From positions 1 to 12,662 of the forward strand of contig DAOSDC010000026.1 in NCBI GenBank assembly GCA_035361955.1: DNA of 12,662 nucleotides. Reading direction: 5' to 3'. Origin of the DNA: UBA6120 sp035361955 (GTDB lineage: Bacteria; Bacillota_I; Bacilli_A; RFN20; CAG-826). Shown here in pieces: positions 1 to 6,890 of the stretch (its first letter is position 1; every line of letters begins with the position of its first letter). A program made the translations under genes and the position numbers. Below the pieces are notes generated by a model. It had not been told where the DNA came from. It was given only the letters and a program-made list of their open reading frames with translations, and ran no database searches.

Positions 1-586
1 CAGGAAAGTTAGCACAGATGCGCAAGGGCTTTGGTGGGGTGGTAAAGGCATGGGCACAATGCCGCATGCCCTGATACAAATATGCGATGGAGACATAATA
101 AAAGCTGCTGAATTGTATCACAAAACATTTCCCAACGACCCGATAACCGCTTTAATTGATTACAACAACGATGTTGTCACCGATAGCGTGATGCTAGCCC
201 GTCATTTAAAGGGTAGTCTTGCCGCTGTTCGAATCGACACATCGATGTCTTTGATCGATCGCTATTTCGATGATAAGGATACATCGGGTTTTGATGCCCA
301 TGGCGTTTGTAAAGAACTTGTCTTCGGTTTGAGGGAAGCACTCGATCAAGCCGGCTTCCCCCAAGTAAAAATCATCGTTAGTAGCGGCTTCACCGCTCAA
401 AAAATCGCGGAATTTGAACAAGCTAAAACACCAGTGGATATGTATGGTGTTGGTGGCTCCCTCGTCCCTTTAATCGTAAATTTCACTGGAGATTTGGTCC
501 GTCTTGATGGTAAAGCACAAGCAAAAGTCGGCCGTCGTGAAATCGCAAATCCGCGGCTTGAAAAAGTACCATTTCCGATCGATTGA
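1..586 (+). CDS. pncB: Nicotinate phosphoribosyltransferase, C-terminal part (5' end outside window)
   Basis: The reading frame is open from base 2, so the gene begins upstream of the window; 194 codons before the TGA stop are visible. The family makes nicotinate mononucleotide from nicotinate and PRPP, the entry step of NAD salvage in the cytoplasm. Visible family blocks, in order: a glycine-rich stretch leading into GTMPHAL (bases 50-73), the strand motif VRIDTS, VKIIVSSGF, and YGVGGSL near the end, which together form the phosphoribosyl-binding barrel side. An internal ATG at base 50 lies inside the conserved GMGTMPHAL block and is not the start. No clear hairpin terminator follows; the next gene has its own promoter 28 nt downstream. 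Assignment to the NAPRT family is firm; choice of substrate over nicotinamide rests on family similarity only. Confidence 0.9.
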   Translation, partial: RKVSTDAQGLWWGGKGMGTMPHALIQICDGDIIKAAELYHKTFPNDPITALIDYNNDVVTDSVMLARHLKGSLAAVRIDTSMSLIDRYFDDKDTSGFDAHGVCKELVFGLREALDQAGFPQVKIIVSSGFTAQKIAEFEQAKTPVDMYGVGGSLVPLIVNFTGDLVRLDGKAQAKVGRREIANPRLEKVPFPID

Positions 587-613
587 TTTTTATTAAATTT
601 TCAGTCATTTTCA

Positions 614-642
614 TTGTGATACGAAAATTTACCTGTTAGAAT
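614..642 (+). promoter_or_regulatory. Promoter of the LacI-family regulator gene
   Basis: A TTGTGA -35 box (614-619) and a TAGAAT -10 box (637-642) are separated by exactly 17 bp. The predicted start of transcription is near 649-650, giving a leader of about 22 nt. Sequence match to the sigma-A consensus is good but not perfect. Confidence 0.6.
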
Positions 643-657
643 GAAAATAATCATTCT
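638..657 (+). promoter_or_regulatory. Perfect dyad AGAATGA-n6-TCATTCT, candidate operator
   Basis: AGAATGA (638-644) and TCATTCT (651-657) are exact reverse complements around the 6-nt spacer AAATAA. The dyad covers the -10 box and the predicted transcription start of the regulator gene, the usual place for an autorepression operator. It also loosely resembles a Fur-type box. Which protein binds is unknown. Confidence 0.4.
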
Positions 658-671
658 GGGGGTATTCATTT

Positions 672-1670
672 ATGAAAAATATCAAAGATCGCGTGACGAT
701 TTATGAAGTTGCGAAGGCTAGTGGTGTTTCATTGGCGACTGTTTCGCGTGTCATCAACCACAATAACAACGTTACCGAAGAAACAAGAAAACGCGTGCAA
801 GAAACGATTCAACGGCTCGGTTACAAACCAAGTGCTTTGGCACGCGGGTTAGCGACCAATCGAACCACCAACATTGGTATTGTCATTCCTAACGCCAATT
901 ATGTGTATATTGCCAACATGCTCAATGGGATGTCCGATGAAGCCAAACTAAAAGGATATCAATTAACGCTTTTTGTGACCAACCATTCCAAAGATGACGC
1001 CCTACAAATGGTTGAGAAAGTCATCACATCACATGTTGACGGCGCGATTATCTTTGACGATGAACTCGACGTTGACGAACTCAACAAACTGAGCTCCTAC
1101 AAGATTCCGCTCGTGGTCATTAACAACAATATCAACGATGAACGCATCGGCTCGATTAACTTTGGTTACGAACACGAAATTCGGTCGGTCATCAACGAGT
1201 ATTTTGATAAGGGCGATAAGAAAATGTATTTCTTGCATCTTCATCATTCTGGAAGATTGCTCCAACGGATTGAACGGGCTTTCGTCGATACGCATGTGGC
1301 GGCGATGCGCGGTTATGGTATTTACAGCATTGAAGACAGTTATCGCCAAACATATGCCGATTTCATGGAAATCTTCAAATCGACACGATCGGGCTTTTTC
1401 CTCGCCCATCGCGACTCGCTCGCGGCCGCGGTCATTAACGCTGCAATCGACTCGGGATTGCGCGTGCCTGAAGATGTTGAAGTTTTGTCGATTGTCGGAA
1501 CCAAATATGCTAGTATCCTGCGGCCCCACATTTCTTCGCTCCATATCGATTTGAAGGAAGTCGGCAGCAAAGCCATGCAGATGATGACCGATTTAATGGG
1601 AGACGAACTAAAAGAACGTACCTTTAAATTCGAATCGGTGTATGTCAAACGCGACAGCACCAAATACTGA
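672..1670 (+). CDS. ccpA: LacI/GalR-family transcriptional regulator, CcpA-like
   Basis: This 332-residue protein has the LacI-family layout: a helix-turn-helix at about residues 8-28 (TIYEVAKASGVSLATVSRV), the hinge-helix ALARGLA at about 56-62, then the NIGIVIP strand opening a periplasmic-binding-protein-like core to the C terminus. Length and the N-terminal 70 residues resemble CcpA, the catabolite control protein that binds cre sites together with HPr-Ser-P. The order ccpA, tyrS, rpsD, with ezrA close by, is recalled from Bacillus subtilis, and this window has the same neighbours, which supports the CcpA call. The core is more diverged: the usual GFDN block reads SIVGTKY (about residues 273-279). 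The ATG has an unusual GGGGG ribosome site (658-662), which can pair with the anti-SD core by one G-U wobble. The gene ends in TGA just 3 nt before the tyrS promoter. LacI family is certain; the CcpA role is inferred. Confidence 0.8.
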   Translation: MKNIKDRVTIYEVAKASGVSLATVSRVINHNNNVTEETRKRVQETIQRLGYKPSALARGLATNRTTNIGIVIPNANYVYIANMLNGMSDEAKLKGYQLTLFVTNHSKDDALQMVEKVITSHVDGAIIFDDELDVDELNKLSSYKIPLVVINNNINDERIGSINFGYEHEIRSVINEYFDKGDKKMYFLHLHHSGRLLQRIERAFVDTHVAAMRGYGIYSIEDSYRQTYADFMEIFKSTRSGFFLAHRDSLAAAVINAAIDSGLRVPEDVEVLSIVGTKYASILRPHISSLHIDLKEVGSKAMQMMTDLMGDELKERTFKFESVYVKRDSTKY

Positions 1671-1673
1671 AAT

Positions 1674-1702
1674 TTGCCAATTTTAGCCTTATAGGCTATA
1701 AT
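1674..1702 (+). promoter_or_regulatory. tyrS promoter
   Basis: TTGCCA (1674-1679) and a perfect TATAAT (1697-1702) lie 17 bp apart, with the start of transcription predicted near 1709. The -35 box starts 3 nt after the regulator gene's stop codon. The spacer and start region contain repeats of TAGGCTA and its complement (1684-1712). Confidence 0.8.
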
Positions 1703-1708
1703 ATTTAG

Positions 1709-1889
1709 GCTACGAACAAGATTTAGTACCATCACAAGCGAGTTACATTAGGTGTAAGGTAACGTTGGGAATTACCCTTGGGAGCATGTGCGCGAAAGCG
1801 CGCCGCGCGATGCGTTATCTCGCACAATGAGTGGCCGTATGCGGCAACTAAGGTGGTACCACGTGAAAGCGTCCTTAGCGGACGTTTTT
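1709..1889 (+). ncRNA. T-box leader, tyrosine-specific
   Basis: This leader senses uncharged tRNA-Tyr and lets transcription continue into tyrS. Stem I carries AGUA (1726-1729), AGCGAG (1737-1742) and the apical stem GUUAC (1742-1746)/GUAAC (1759-1763) enclosing the GGUGUAAG loop. The likely specifier is UAC, a tyrosine codon, at 1773-1775 after GGGAA. A second hairpin, GUGCGC-GAAA-GCGCGC, spans 1788-1803, and GCCG/CGGC spans 1834-1845. The T-box core AAGGTGGTACCACG is at 1850-1863. Antiterminator helices are visible: CTAAGG (1848-1853) pairs with CCTTAG (1873-1878), and ACG (1861-1863) with CGT (1870-1872), leaving a 7-nt bulge TGGTACC. Its UGGU fits the ACCA end expected for tRNA-Tyr with discriminator A. 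The whole leader is about 180 nt, compact for the class. Confidence 0.93.
1866..1889 (+). terminator. T-box intrinsic terminator before tyrS
   Basis: AAAGCGTCC (1866-1874) pairs with GGACGTTTT (1880-1888), with one G-U pair and a 5-nt loop, and runs into a T tract. It shares CC and the following loop bases with the antiterminator, so the two folds exclude each other. Confidence 0.9.
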
Positions 1890-1909
1890 CTATTTAATTG
1901 GAGGAAATT

Positions 1910-3160
1910 ATGCAACTTTACGACGAACTTGAATATCGGGGTTTACTCAAAGATGTGTCCAACGTTGACACATTGAAACAATTGCTGGCGACTCCCCAGA
2001 CGATTTATTGTGGCTTCGATCCTAGTGCCAGCAGCATGCACCTAGGTAATTTTGTCATGATTTCGTTATTGATGCGTTTGCAACAAGCGGGACACCGTGT
2101 CATCGCCGTTGTCGGTGGAGCAACGGGAATGATTGGTGATCCCAGCGGCAAAAACAAGGAACGCAACTTGCTTAACGATATCGATTTGCGCGCCAACACG
2201 AATGCAATTCGCGGACAACTTGAGCGATTCATCAATTTGCGCGACACCTCAAAAGGATTGCTCGTCAACAATTATGATTGGCTCTCGACCTTGGCAATGC
2301 TTGATTACTTACGTGATTATGGCAAATTTTTCACAATCAACTATATGCTTAGTAAAGAAGTCGTCAGCAATCGCATGGAAGCCGGTATATCCTATACTGA
2401 GTTCAGTTACATGATTTTACAATCGATTGATTTTCTGACGTTATACAAACGATATGGGTGCCGGATTCAAGTCGGGGGTTCCGATCAATGGGGCAACCTT
2501 ACCTCAGGATTGGAATTGATTCGCAAAGTCAGTAGCGACAATGAGCAACTGGCCGTATTCACCGCGCCACTTGTCACGACAAGTGATGGTCGCAAATTTG
2601 GAAAATCGGAAGAAGGGGCGCTGTTCCTCGACGCCAATCAAACGTCGCCTTATAAGCTTTATCAATATTTCATTAATACGGGAGATGCCGATGCCATCCG
2701 CTATTTGAAAGTATTTACATTCTTATCAAAGGAAGACATCGAAGCAATCGCCGAGCAACATCAACAGGCACCGCATTTGCGCCTGGCACAAAAACGTTTA
2801 GCCTACGAAGTCGTGAAAACCGTCCATAGCGAAGCGGCCGCTGACGAAGCCGTTTCGATGAGCGATATTTTATTTTCCGGAGAAATCCGTCGATTGTCTA
2901 AATCGCAACTTGAGGATGCTTTGGGTTCTTTGACGGTTGAAGTACCGCCAGCGTTAAGTTTGGTTGACCTTCTCATCGCCTTGAGGGCGGCCACAAGCAA
3001 ACGCGAAGCGCGCGAATTCATTACCGGTCGATCGGTTTCGCTAAACGGCGAAGTGATCACCGACGTGAACATGATGGTCGCTGGGTCCAATGGCTTATTC
3101 AATCAATACACCGTGATTCGTCGCGGCAAGAAAAATTACTATTTGGCGAGCCACCGTTAA
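1910..3160 (+). CDS. tyrS: Tyrosyl-tRNA synthetase (class I, TyrRS)
   Basis: This 416-residue enzyme charges tRNA-Tyr with tyrosine in the cytoplasm. The catalytic Rossmann domain shows the HIGH-type signature HLGN at residues 44-47 after CGFDPSA, the tyrosine-site helix with YMILQSIDFL, the block QVGGSDQWGN, and the KMSKS-type loop KFGKS at 229-233. The C-terminal part, about 347-400, is an S4-like RNA-binding domain (TSKREAREFITGRSVSLNGE). Length is normal for the family. The start is ATG 1910: GGAGG at 1900-1904 lies 5 nt before it, and the product then begins MQLYDELEYRG as in other TyrRS. A TTG at 1898 in the same frame overlaps the ribosome site and is not used. Control is by the upstream T-box. 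The convergent neighbour is rpsD. Confidence 0.97.
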   Translation: MQLYDELEYRGLLKDVSNVDTLKQLLATPQTIYCGFDPSASSMHLGNFVMISLLMRLQQAGHRVIAVVGGATGMIGDPSGKNKERNLLNDIDLRANTNAIRGQLERFINLRDTSKGLLVNNYDWLSTLAMLDYLRDYGKFFTINYMLSKEVVSNRMEAGISYTEFSYMILQSIDFLTLYKRYGCRIQVGGSDQWGNLTSGLELIRKVSSDNEQLAVFTAPLVTTSDGRKFGKSEEGALFLDANQTSPYKLYQYFINTGDADAIRYLKVFTFLSKEDIEAIAEQHQQAPHLRLAQKRLAYEVVKTVHSEAAADEAVSMSDILFSGEIRRLSKSQLEDALGSLTVEVPPALSLVDLLIALRAATSKREAREFITGRSVSLNGEVITDVNMMVAGSNGLFNQYTVIRRGKKNYYLASHR

Positions 3161-3181
3161 CCCTAACAAAAACACTAAAAT

Positions 3182-3217
3182 AAAACGAGACACGATAATT
3201 CGGTGTCTCGTTTTTTT
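3182..3217. terminator. Bidirectional terminator between tyrS and rpsD
   Basis: ACGAGACAC (3185-3193) and GTGTCTCGT (3203-3211) form a perfect 9-bp stem with a 9-nt loop. Seven Ts follow on the plus strand (3211-3217), and TTTTATTTTA follows on the minus strand. It can therefore serve both convergent genes. Confidence 0.93.
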
Positions 3218-3236
3218 GCTCTATGTTCTAATGTGA

Positions 3237-3842
3237 TTACAATAAGCGGTTGTAGTATTCGACGATGAACGATTCGGCGATATCTTGTGGAAGTTCGCTT
3301 CGTTCTGGCAGCCGGAGGAATTTGCCTTCGAGCTTTTCCTTATCGACCGATACATAAGCGACAGTCGAAGCGAATGAATCTAGCGACCCTTTGATGGCTA
3401 CTAAATCGCTACTTTTCTCAGCAACGGCAATCGTATCGTTGATGTTGCAAAGATAGCTTGGGATATCAACTTTCTTACCATTGACGGTTACGTGTCCGTG
3501 ATTGACGAGTTGACGCGCCATCTTCCGCGTGCGGGCGAAACCGATGCGGTAGACGAGGTTGTCAAGTCGCGATTCCAATACTTGCATGAACGCCAGACCA
3601 GTGACTTCTTCGCGTTTGATGGCGATGTTGAATAAACGACGGAATTGCCGTTCGTTGACGCCGTACATGAAGCGTAGTTTTTGTTTTTCGACGAGTTGCT
3701 TGCCGTATTCAGACGGTTTGCGTTTGCGGGCGTTGCCGTGTTGACCAGGGCCAAACGGGCGGCGCGTCAGTTCTTTGCCAGTCTCGAGCGTCGAAAAGCC
3801 CAAGCGGCGCGATCGTTTCCAATCGGATCCAGTAAATCTCAT
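3237..3842 (-). CDS. rpsD: 30S ribosomal protein S4 (zinc-less form)
   Basis: This 201-residue protein is a primary 16S rRNA binder that starts 30S assembly, and in Bacilli it represses its own mRNA. It opens MRFTGSDWKRSRRLG and continues with KRPF-like and PGQHG motifs, SEYGKQLVEKQKLRFMYGVNERQFRRLF, then the S4 RNA-binding domain from about residue 90 (LESRLDNLVYRIGFARTRKMARQLVNHGHVTVNGKKV). The N-terminal cysteines of the zinc-binding S4 form are absent, so this is the C-minus form. Length is normal. The ATG is preceded by AAAGGAG (minus strand, within 3849-3856). The gene is alone in its transcription unit, with a promoter at 3997-4025 and a long structured leader, and it meets tyrS head to head at a shared terminator. 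Confidence 0.98.
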   Translation of the reverse strand: MRFTGSDWKRSRRLGFSTLETGKELTRRPFGPGQHGNARKRKPSEYGKQLVEKQKLRFMYGVNERQFRRLFNIAIKREEVTGLAFMQVLESRLDNLVYRIGFARTRKMARQLVNHGHVTVNGKKVDIPSYLCNINDTIAVAEKSSDLVAIKGSLDSFASTVAYVSVDKEKLEGKFLRLPERSELPQDIAESFIVEYYNRLL

Positions 3843-3990
3843 TTGTGTTCTCCTTTACACTGCACTCATAGCAAAGGGGGTGATTCCGCGTCCCGGGTGT
3901 CGCAATTAATATTTCGCCTTAGAGCTTCGGTTACTTTATCCCATTGGTTGCGACGTCAGACGGATCGTATCGACCTGCTGCTAACATGCG
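3843..3990 (-). ncRNA. rpsD 5' leader, candidate S4 autoregulatory RNA
   Basis: About 148 nt separate the predicted transcription start from the rpsD ATG, and the stretch is rich in pairing. Seen on the minus strand: GUUAG/CUGAC enclosing a GGUCG-AUA-CGAUCC hairpin (3985-3955); then a perfect 7-bp stem GUCGCAA (3954-3948)/UUGCGAC (3905-3899) enclosing 42 nt; then a GGG/CCC-rich segment (3897-3875). The ribosome site AAAGGAG sits in the loop of a small GUGU/ACAC hairpin just before the ATG. No intrinsic terminator is visible inside the leader, which suggests control of translation. Bacilli are known to use an rpsD leader bound by S4; I could not align this one to that family, so identity is inferred from position and structure. 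Confidence 0.5.
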
Positions 3991-3996
3991 TTTATT

Positions 3997-4025
3997 AATA
4001 TACCGATTAACTGCAACGATGTCAA
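3997..4025 (-). promoter_or_regulatory. rpsD promoter
   Basis: On the minus strand a perfect TTGACA (4025-4020) and TATATT (4002-3997) are 17 bp apart. The start of transcription is predicted near 3990. This is one of the two strongest promoters in the window. Confidence 0.85.
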
Positions 4026-4041
4026 TGAAAAGGGGTTTAGC

Positions 4042-4062
4042 TATATAAAATTCTTTTATATA
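4042..4062. repeat. 21-bp palindrome in the rpsD-ezrA divergent region
   Basis: TATATAAAA (4042-4050) and TTTTATATA (4054-4062) are exact reverse complements around TTC. The element lies about 17 bp upstream of the rpsD -35 box and about 85 bp before the ezrA start codon. No U tract follows on either strand, so it does not look like a terminator. It could be an operator or an AT-rich upstream promoter element. Confidence 0.5.
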
Positions 4063-4129
4063 ACGGGGTAATTTAGTATGATTGATATTGTAACAAAGCA
4101 GTAATTCCGACATCGATTCGTGATAAAAT
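4054..4129 (+). promoter_or_regulatory. Probable ezrA promoter region (boxes uncertain)
   Basis: No single strong promoter stands out. Two candidates are an extended -10, TGATAAAAT (4121-4129), which would leave almost no leader before the AAGAAGG ribosome site, and TATGAT (4077-4082) with a poor TTTTAT -35 at 4054-4059. Since rpsD runs the other way, ezrA and the gcv genes need a promoter here. Confidence 0.3.
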
Positions 4130-4147
4130 AACAAAGAAGGTTAACCA

Positions 4148-5764
4148 ATGCTTTTTCCCAACCGCCACCTAGCCGATCTTGAGAAGCGTTACGAACATAG
4201 TCACGCCCTTTTCATGAGCCATGCCCACTCGATTATCGATCGCTTGGCTTCGATTGCCAATCGCAATATTTTATATGTGCCGATTCACGACGATTTTGCC
4301 ACCCGATATGACAAGATTAAGGATGAATATTTAAGTTCCGTCAGCCAATCGATTAATAGTCTTCGCACGATGCTCGACAATAAAAACAACAAAGGGTTTG
4401 CTTCGCTTTACGAACCGACGCGCGTCGTGGTTACCAATTTCGAAAAGGCCGTTGCTAAACTAAGTTTGGACCTTGAGAAAGTCATGAAGTCGGAAGAAGA
4501 CGCCCGCGGCCTCGCCTTTGGCATCAAGGAAGAAGTGCGACGCTTAAAAGATAATTACCGCGTCCATCAAACGGAATTGTCACTAATTGAAAAATCGTTT
4601 GACCGATTGTTTACCAATATCGACATCAACCTTAAAAAAGTCGATGAATTGATCGAAATCGCCGATTATGGCGAGGCTGGTATGCTGATTGCCAAACTGA
4701 AACGATTGGCACGTCAAGTCGAAGATGTCATTCGCGAAGCACCGAGCCTTTGCGTAATGATTGAACGCATTATTCCCGAAAAGATTCACAGCTTGCGCGA
4801 AGAAAGTGAGCGCATGGTCAAAAAGCAATTTCCCATCCATCATTTGATGCTCAATGTTACAATCGACAAAATTCAAGACGAATTAGCCGTTTTAACGACT
4901 CAAATGGCGAATCTCGACATTACCGGAGTCTCGGAAAAACTTCGAGCTAACATCGGAAAAATTGAAAAGTTCTATGGCGATTTCGACAAGGAAAAAGAAG
5001 CAAAAATTCAATTTGAGAAAGATTATCAACCGACTTACGATGCCGTCAATCAAATCGAACGCAACTTTATCAAACTTAATTCAACGCTACCTCAAATAAA
5101 ACAATATTATGTGCTTGGCGCTGCCCAAAGCGATAGCATCGAAACAATCCGCCAACTCATTTCAAAAATGAACATGACCAAACGCGGGCTCGATACCCTC
5201 GTTTTATCGGCGACAAGACAACCGTATTCACTTCAAGTCGATATTATCAAAGTATTGAAAGAAGAAAATGAGCGCGCCCTCAAATTGATTGCCGAGTTCA
5301 ACCAATATTTGGCTTCCTTGAAGGCTAAATCCAACGAAGCCTACCAATTAGTCAATACATATTACGTTAAGTTTAAAATCGCCGAGCACCAGCTCTTTGA
5401 ACTTGATATTGATGCAATTTCTGGGGAACTACTGCCAAAATTTGACGATTATTACCATAGTTTGACGATTATTTCGGAAACGCTCAAGGTGTTGCCGATT
5501 GACATTGGGGTCATCGAAACCCATGTCGACAATTTGAAGACGGGCGGTGAACAATTGCTGGTTCGGATTGATAAAGAACTATCGACGGCGCAGCTCGCCG
5601 AAAGTGCCATCATCCATGCCAATCGCGATCGTAACCGGCTAACCGATTATCATCGACTCCTTTCGATGGCCGAAGCCTCATTTTTGGCCGGTTCATTTCA
5701 GCAATCTTATTTGGAAGCCGGCAATTTGTTGAAAAAAATCAACGCGCAACTTAATCAAAAATAA
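4148..5764 (+). CDS. ezrA: EzrA-like septation ring regulator lacking the N-terminal membrane anchor
   Basis: The 538-residue product is almost wholly helical with coiled-coil character, as in EzrA, a spectrin-like protein that binds FtsZ and limits Z-ring placement. Family landmarks seen: an N-terminal block with DDFATRYDKIKDEYL; a middle segment EDVIREAPSLCVMIERIIPEKI (about 197-218) that matches the EzrA KEAP-L pattern; and near the C terminus AIIHANRDRNR (487-497), equivalent to the NRYRS patch needed for mid-cell placement in known EzrA. Known EzrA proteins (about 560 residues) start with one transmembrane helix; this one starts directly in the soluble region, and an in-frame TAA at 4142-4144 rules out an upstream extension. 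The ATG follows AAGAAGG with 7 nt spacing. gcvT begins 26 nt after its stop, so the genes are probably co-transcribed. Family call is confident; a soluble mode of action is inference. Confidence 0.85.
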   Translation: MLFPNRHLADLEKRYEHSHALFMSHAHSIIDRLASIANRNILYVPIHDDFATRYDKIKDEYLSSVSQSINSLRTMLDNKNNKGFASLYEPTRVVVTNFEKAVAKLSLDLEKVMKSEEDARGLAFGIKEEVRRLKDNYRVHQTELSLIEKSFDRLFTNIDINLKKVDELIEIADYGEAGMLIAKLKRLARQVEDVIREAPSLCVMIERIIPEKIHSLREESERMVKKQFPIHHLMLNVTIDKIQDELAVLTTQMANLDITGVSEKLRANIGKIEKFYGDFDKEKEAKIQFEKDYQPTYDAVNQIERNFIKLNSTLPQIKQYYVLGAAQSDSIETIRQLISKMNMTKRGLDTLVLSATRQPYSLQVDIIKVLKEENERALKLIAEFNQYLASLKAKSNEAYQLVNTYYVKFKIAEHQLFELDIDAISGELLPKFDDYYHSLTIISETLKVLPIDIGVIETHVDNLKTGGEQLLVRIDKELSTAQLAESAIIHANRDRNRLTDYHRLLSMAEASFLAGSFQQSYLEAGNLLKKINAQLNQK

Positions 5765-5790
5765 TCGCTGCTTATTATCAAGGAGCATCT

Positions 5791-6873
5791 ATGAACAAAA
5801 CGAGTTTATACGACCAGCATGTACGTCTCGGGGCGCAAATGGTCCCATTCGCGGGATTTTTGATGCCATTGCAATACACTTCGATTACCGCTGAGCACCA
5901 AGCCGTTCGACAATCAGTCGGTTTGTTTGACGTCTCCCATATGGGAGAAATATTCATCAAAGGGCCCGAGAGCCATGCCCTTGTCAACCAGTTGGTAACC
6001 AACATTGTGCCACTTGGGCGATCCGAGAAAGCCGTTTATGGTTTGCTATGTAACGAAATGGGATTTGTGCTTGATGATTTATTCGTTTATCCACTTGCGG
6101 AAGATGAATATCTTTTAGTTGTCAATGCTTCAAACGTCGCCAAAGACGAGGCGTGGATTCGCATCCAATCACACGCTTATGACGTCATCATCGATAACGC
6201 CTCAGACCGTTATGGCCAATTGGCGCTTCAGGGTCCTGATGCCGAAGCGCTGATGATTGATAAATTCGGATCCCAATACGCTCAATTGCGCTTCATGCAG
6301 TATGCCACTGCTGATTTTGAAGGTGCTCAAGTGCTTATATCGCGCTCGGGATATACGGGTGAAGATGGTTATGAAATTTATGCCGATCCCAATACAGTCG
6401 CGAAACTTTGGGATTACTTCATTCAAGAGCGGCACGTGACTCCGTGTGGCCTAGGTTGCCGCGACACACTGCGGTTTGAAGGAGCGTTATCTTTATATGG
6501 TCACGAGATCGATGAAAATACGACACCGCTTGAAGCCGGCCTTAAATTTGCGGTGAAATTTGAAAAAGAATTTATTGGAAAACAGGCATTAAAAACCGAG
6601 TTTGAGGCGGGACCGACTCGACGCCTTGTCGGATTGGAAGTAATTGGACGCGGAATTGCTCGGGCCGATTATGAGGTCTATGCCGACCATCAAAAAATCG
6701 GGCGCGTGACGACCGGATATTTGCTTTCGGGTCATCAAAGACCGTTAGCGCTGGCGCTACTTGACACCAAATATGCACAAATCGGGACGAATGTCGATAT
6801 TATGATTCGCAATATTCCCGTACCAGCGGTTGTCAGAGACACAATCTTCATGGATAAAAAATACAAAAGGTAA
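5791..6873 (+). CDS. gcvT: Glycine cleavage system T protein (aminomethyltransferase)
   Basis: This 360-residue protein releases NH3 from the aminomethyl group carried on lipoyl-GcvH and passes the one-carbon unit to tetrahydrofolate. Landmarks: MVPFAGFLMPLQY near the start, VGLFDVSHMGEI (about 44-55), LDDLFVYPL with the aspartate pair at 95-96 where the folate-binding acid lies in the family, SRSGYTGEDGYEIY, the GLGCRDTLRFEGALSLYGHEID block, and a C-terminal barrel domain with VTTGYLLSG. Length is normal. AAGGAG (5780-5785) lies 5 nt before the ATG. It opens the gcv cluster; the 26-nt gap to ezrA has no room for a glycine riboswitch or separate promoter. Confidence 0.97.
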   Translation: MNKTSLYDQHVRLGAQMVPFAGFLMPLQYTSITAEHQAVRQSVGLFDVSHMGEIFIKGPESHALVNQLVTNIVPLGRSEKAVYGLLCNEMGFVLDDLFVYPLAEDEYLLVVNASNVAKDEAWIRIQSHAYDVIIDNASDRYGQLALQGPDAEALMIDKFGSQYAQLRFMQYATADFEGAQVLISRSGYTGEDGYEIYADPNTVAKLWDYFIQERHVTPCGLGCRDTLRFEGALSLYGHEIDENTTPLEAGLKFAVKFEKEFIGKQALKTEFEAGPTRRLVGLEVIGRGIARADYEVYADHQKIGRVTTGYLLSGHQRPLALALLDTKYAQIGTNVDIMIRNIPVPAVVRDTIFMDKKYKR

Positions 6874-6890
6874 ACAACAAGGAGATATTT

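Noticed and set aside
1029..1554. Long open frames on both strands inside the LacI-family gene
   Set aside because: They lie wholly within a well-recognised gene, have no ribosome site and resemble no family.
1865..1878. A cre-like sequence starting TGAAAGCG near the T-box terminator
   Set aside because: It departs from the cre consensus at two positions and is fully explained by the terminator and antiterminator pairing.
1788..1976. A 62-codon open frame across the T-box and tyrS start
   Set aside because: It runs through the T-box and terminator hairpins, which account for the sequence, and has no ribosome site.
3931..4134. A 67-codon minus-strand frame upstream of rpsD
   Set aside because: It spans the rpsD promoter and leader, has no good ribosome site and shows no family pattern.
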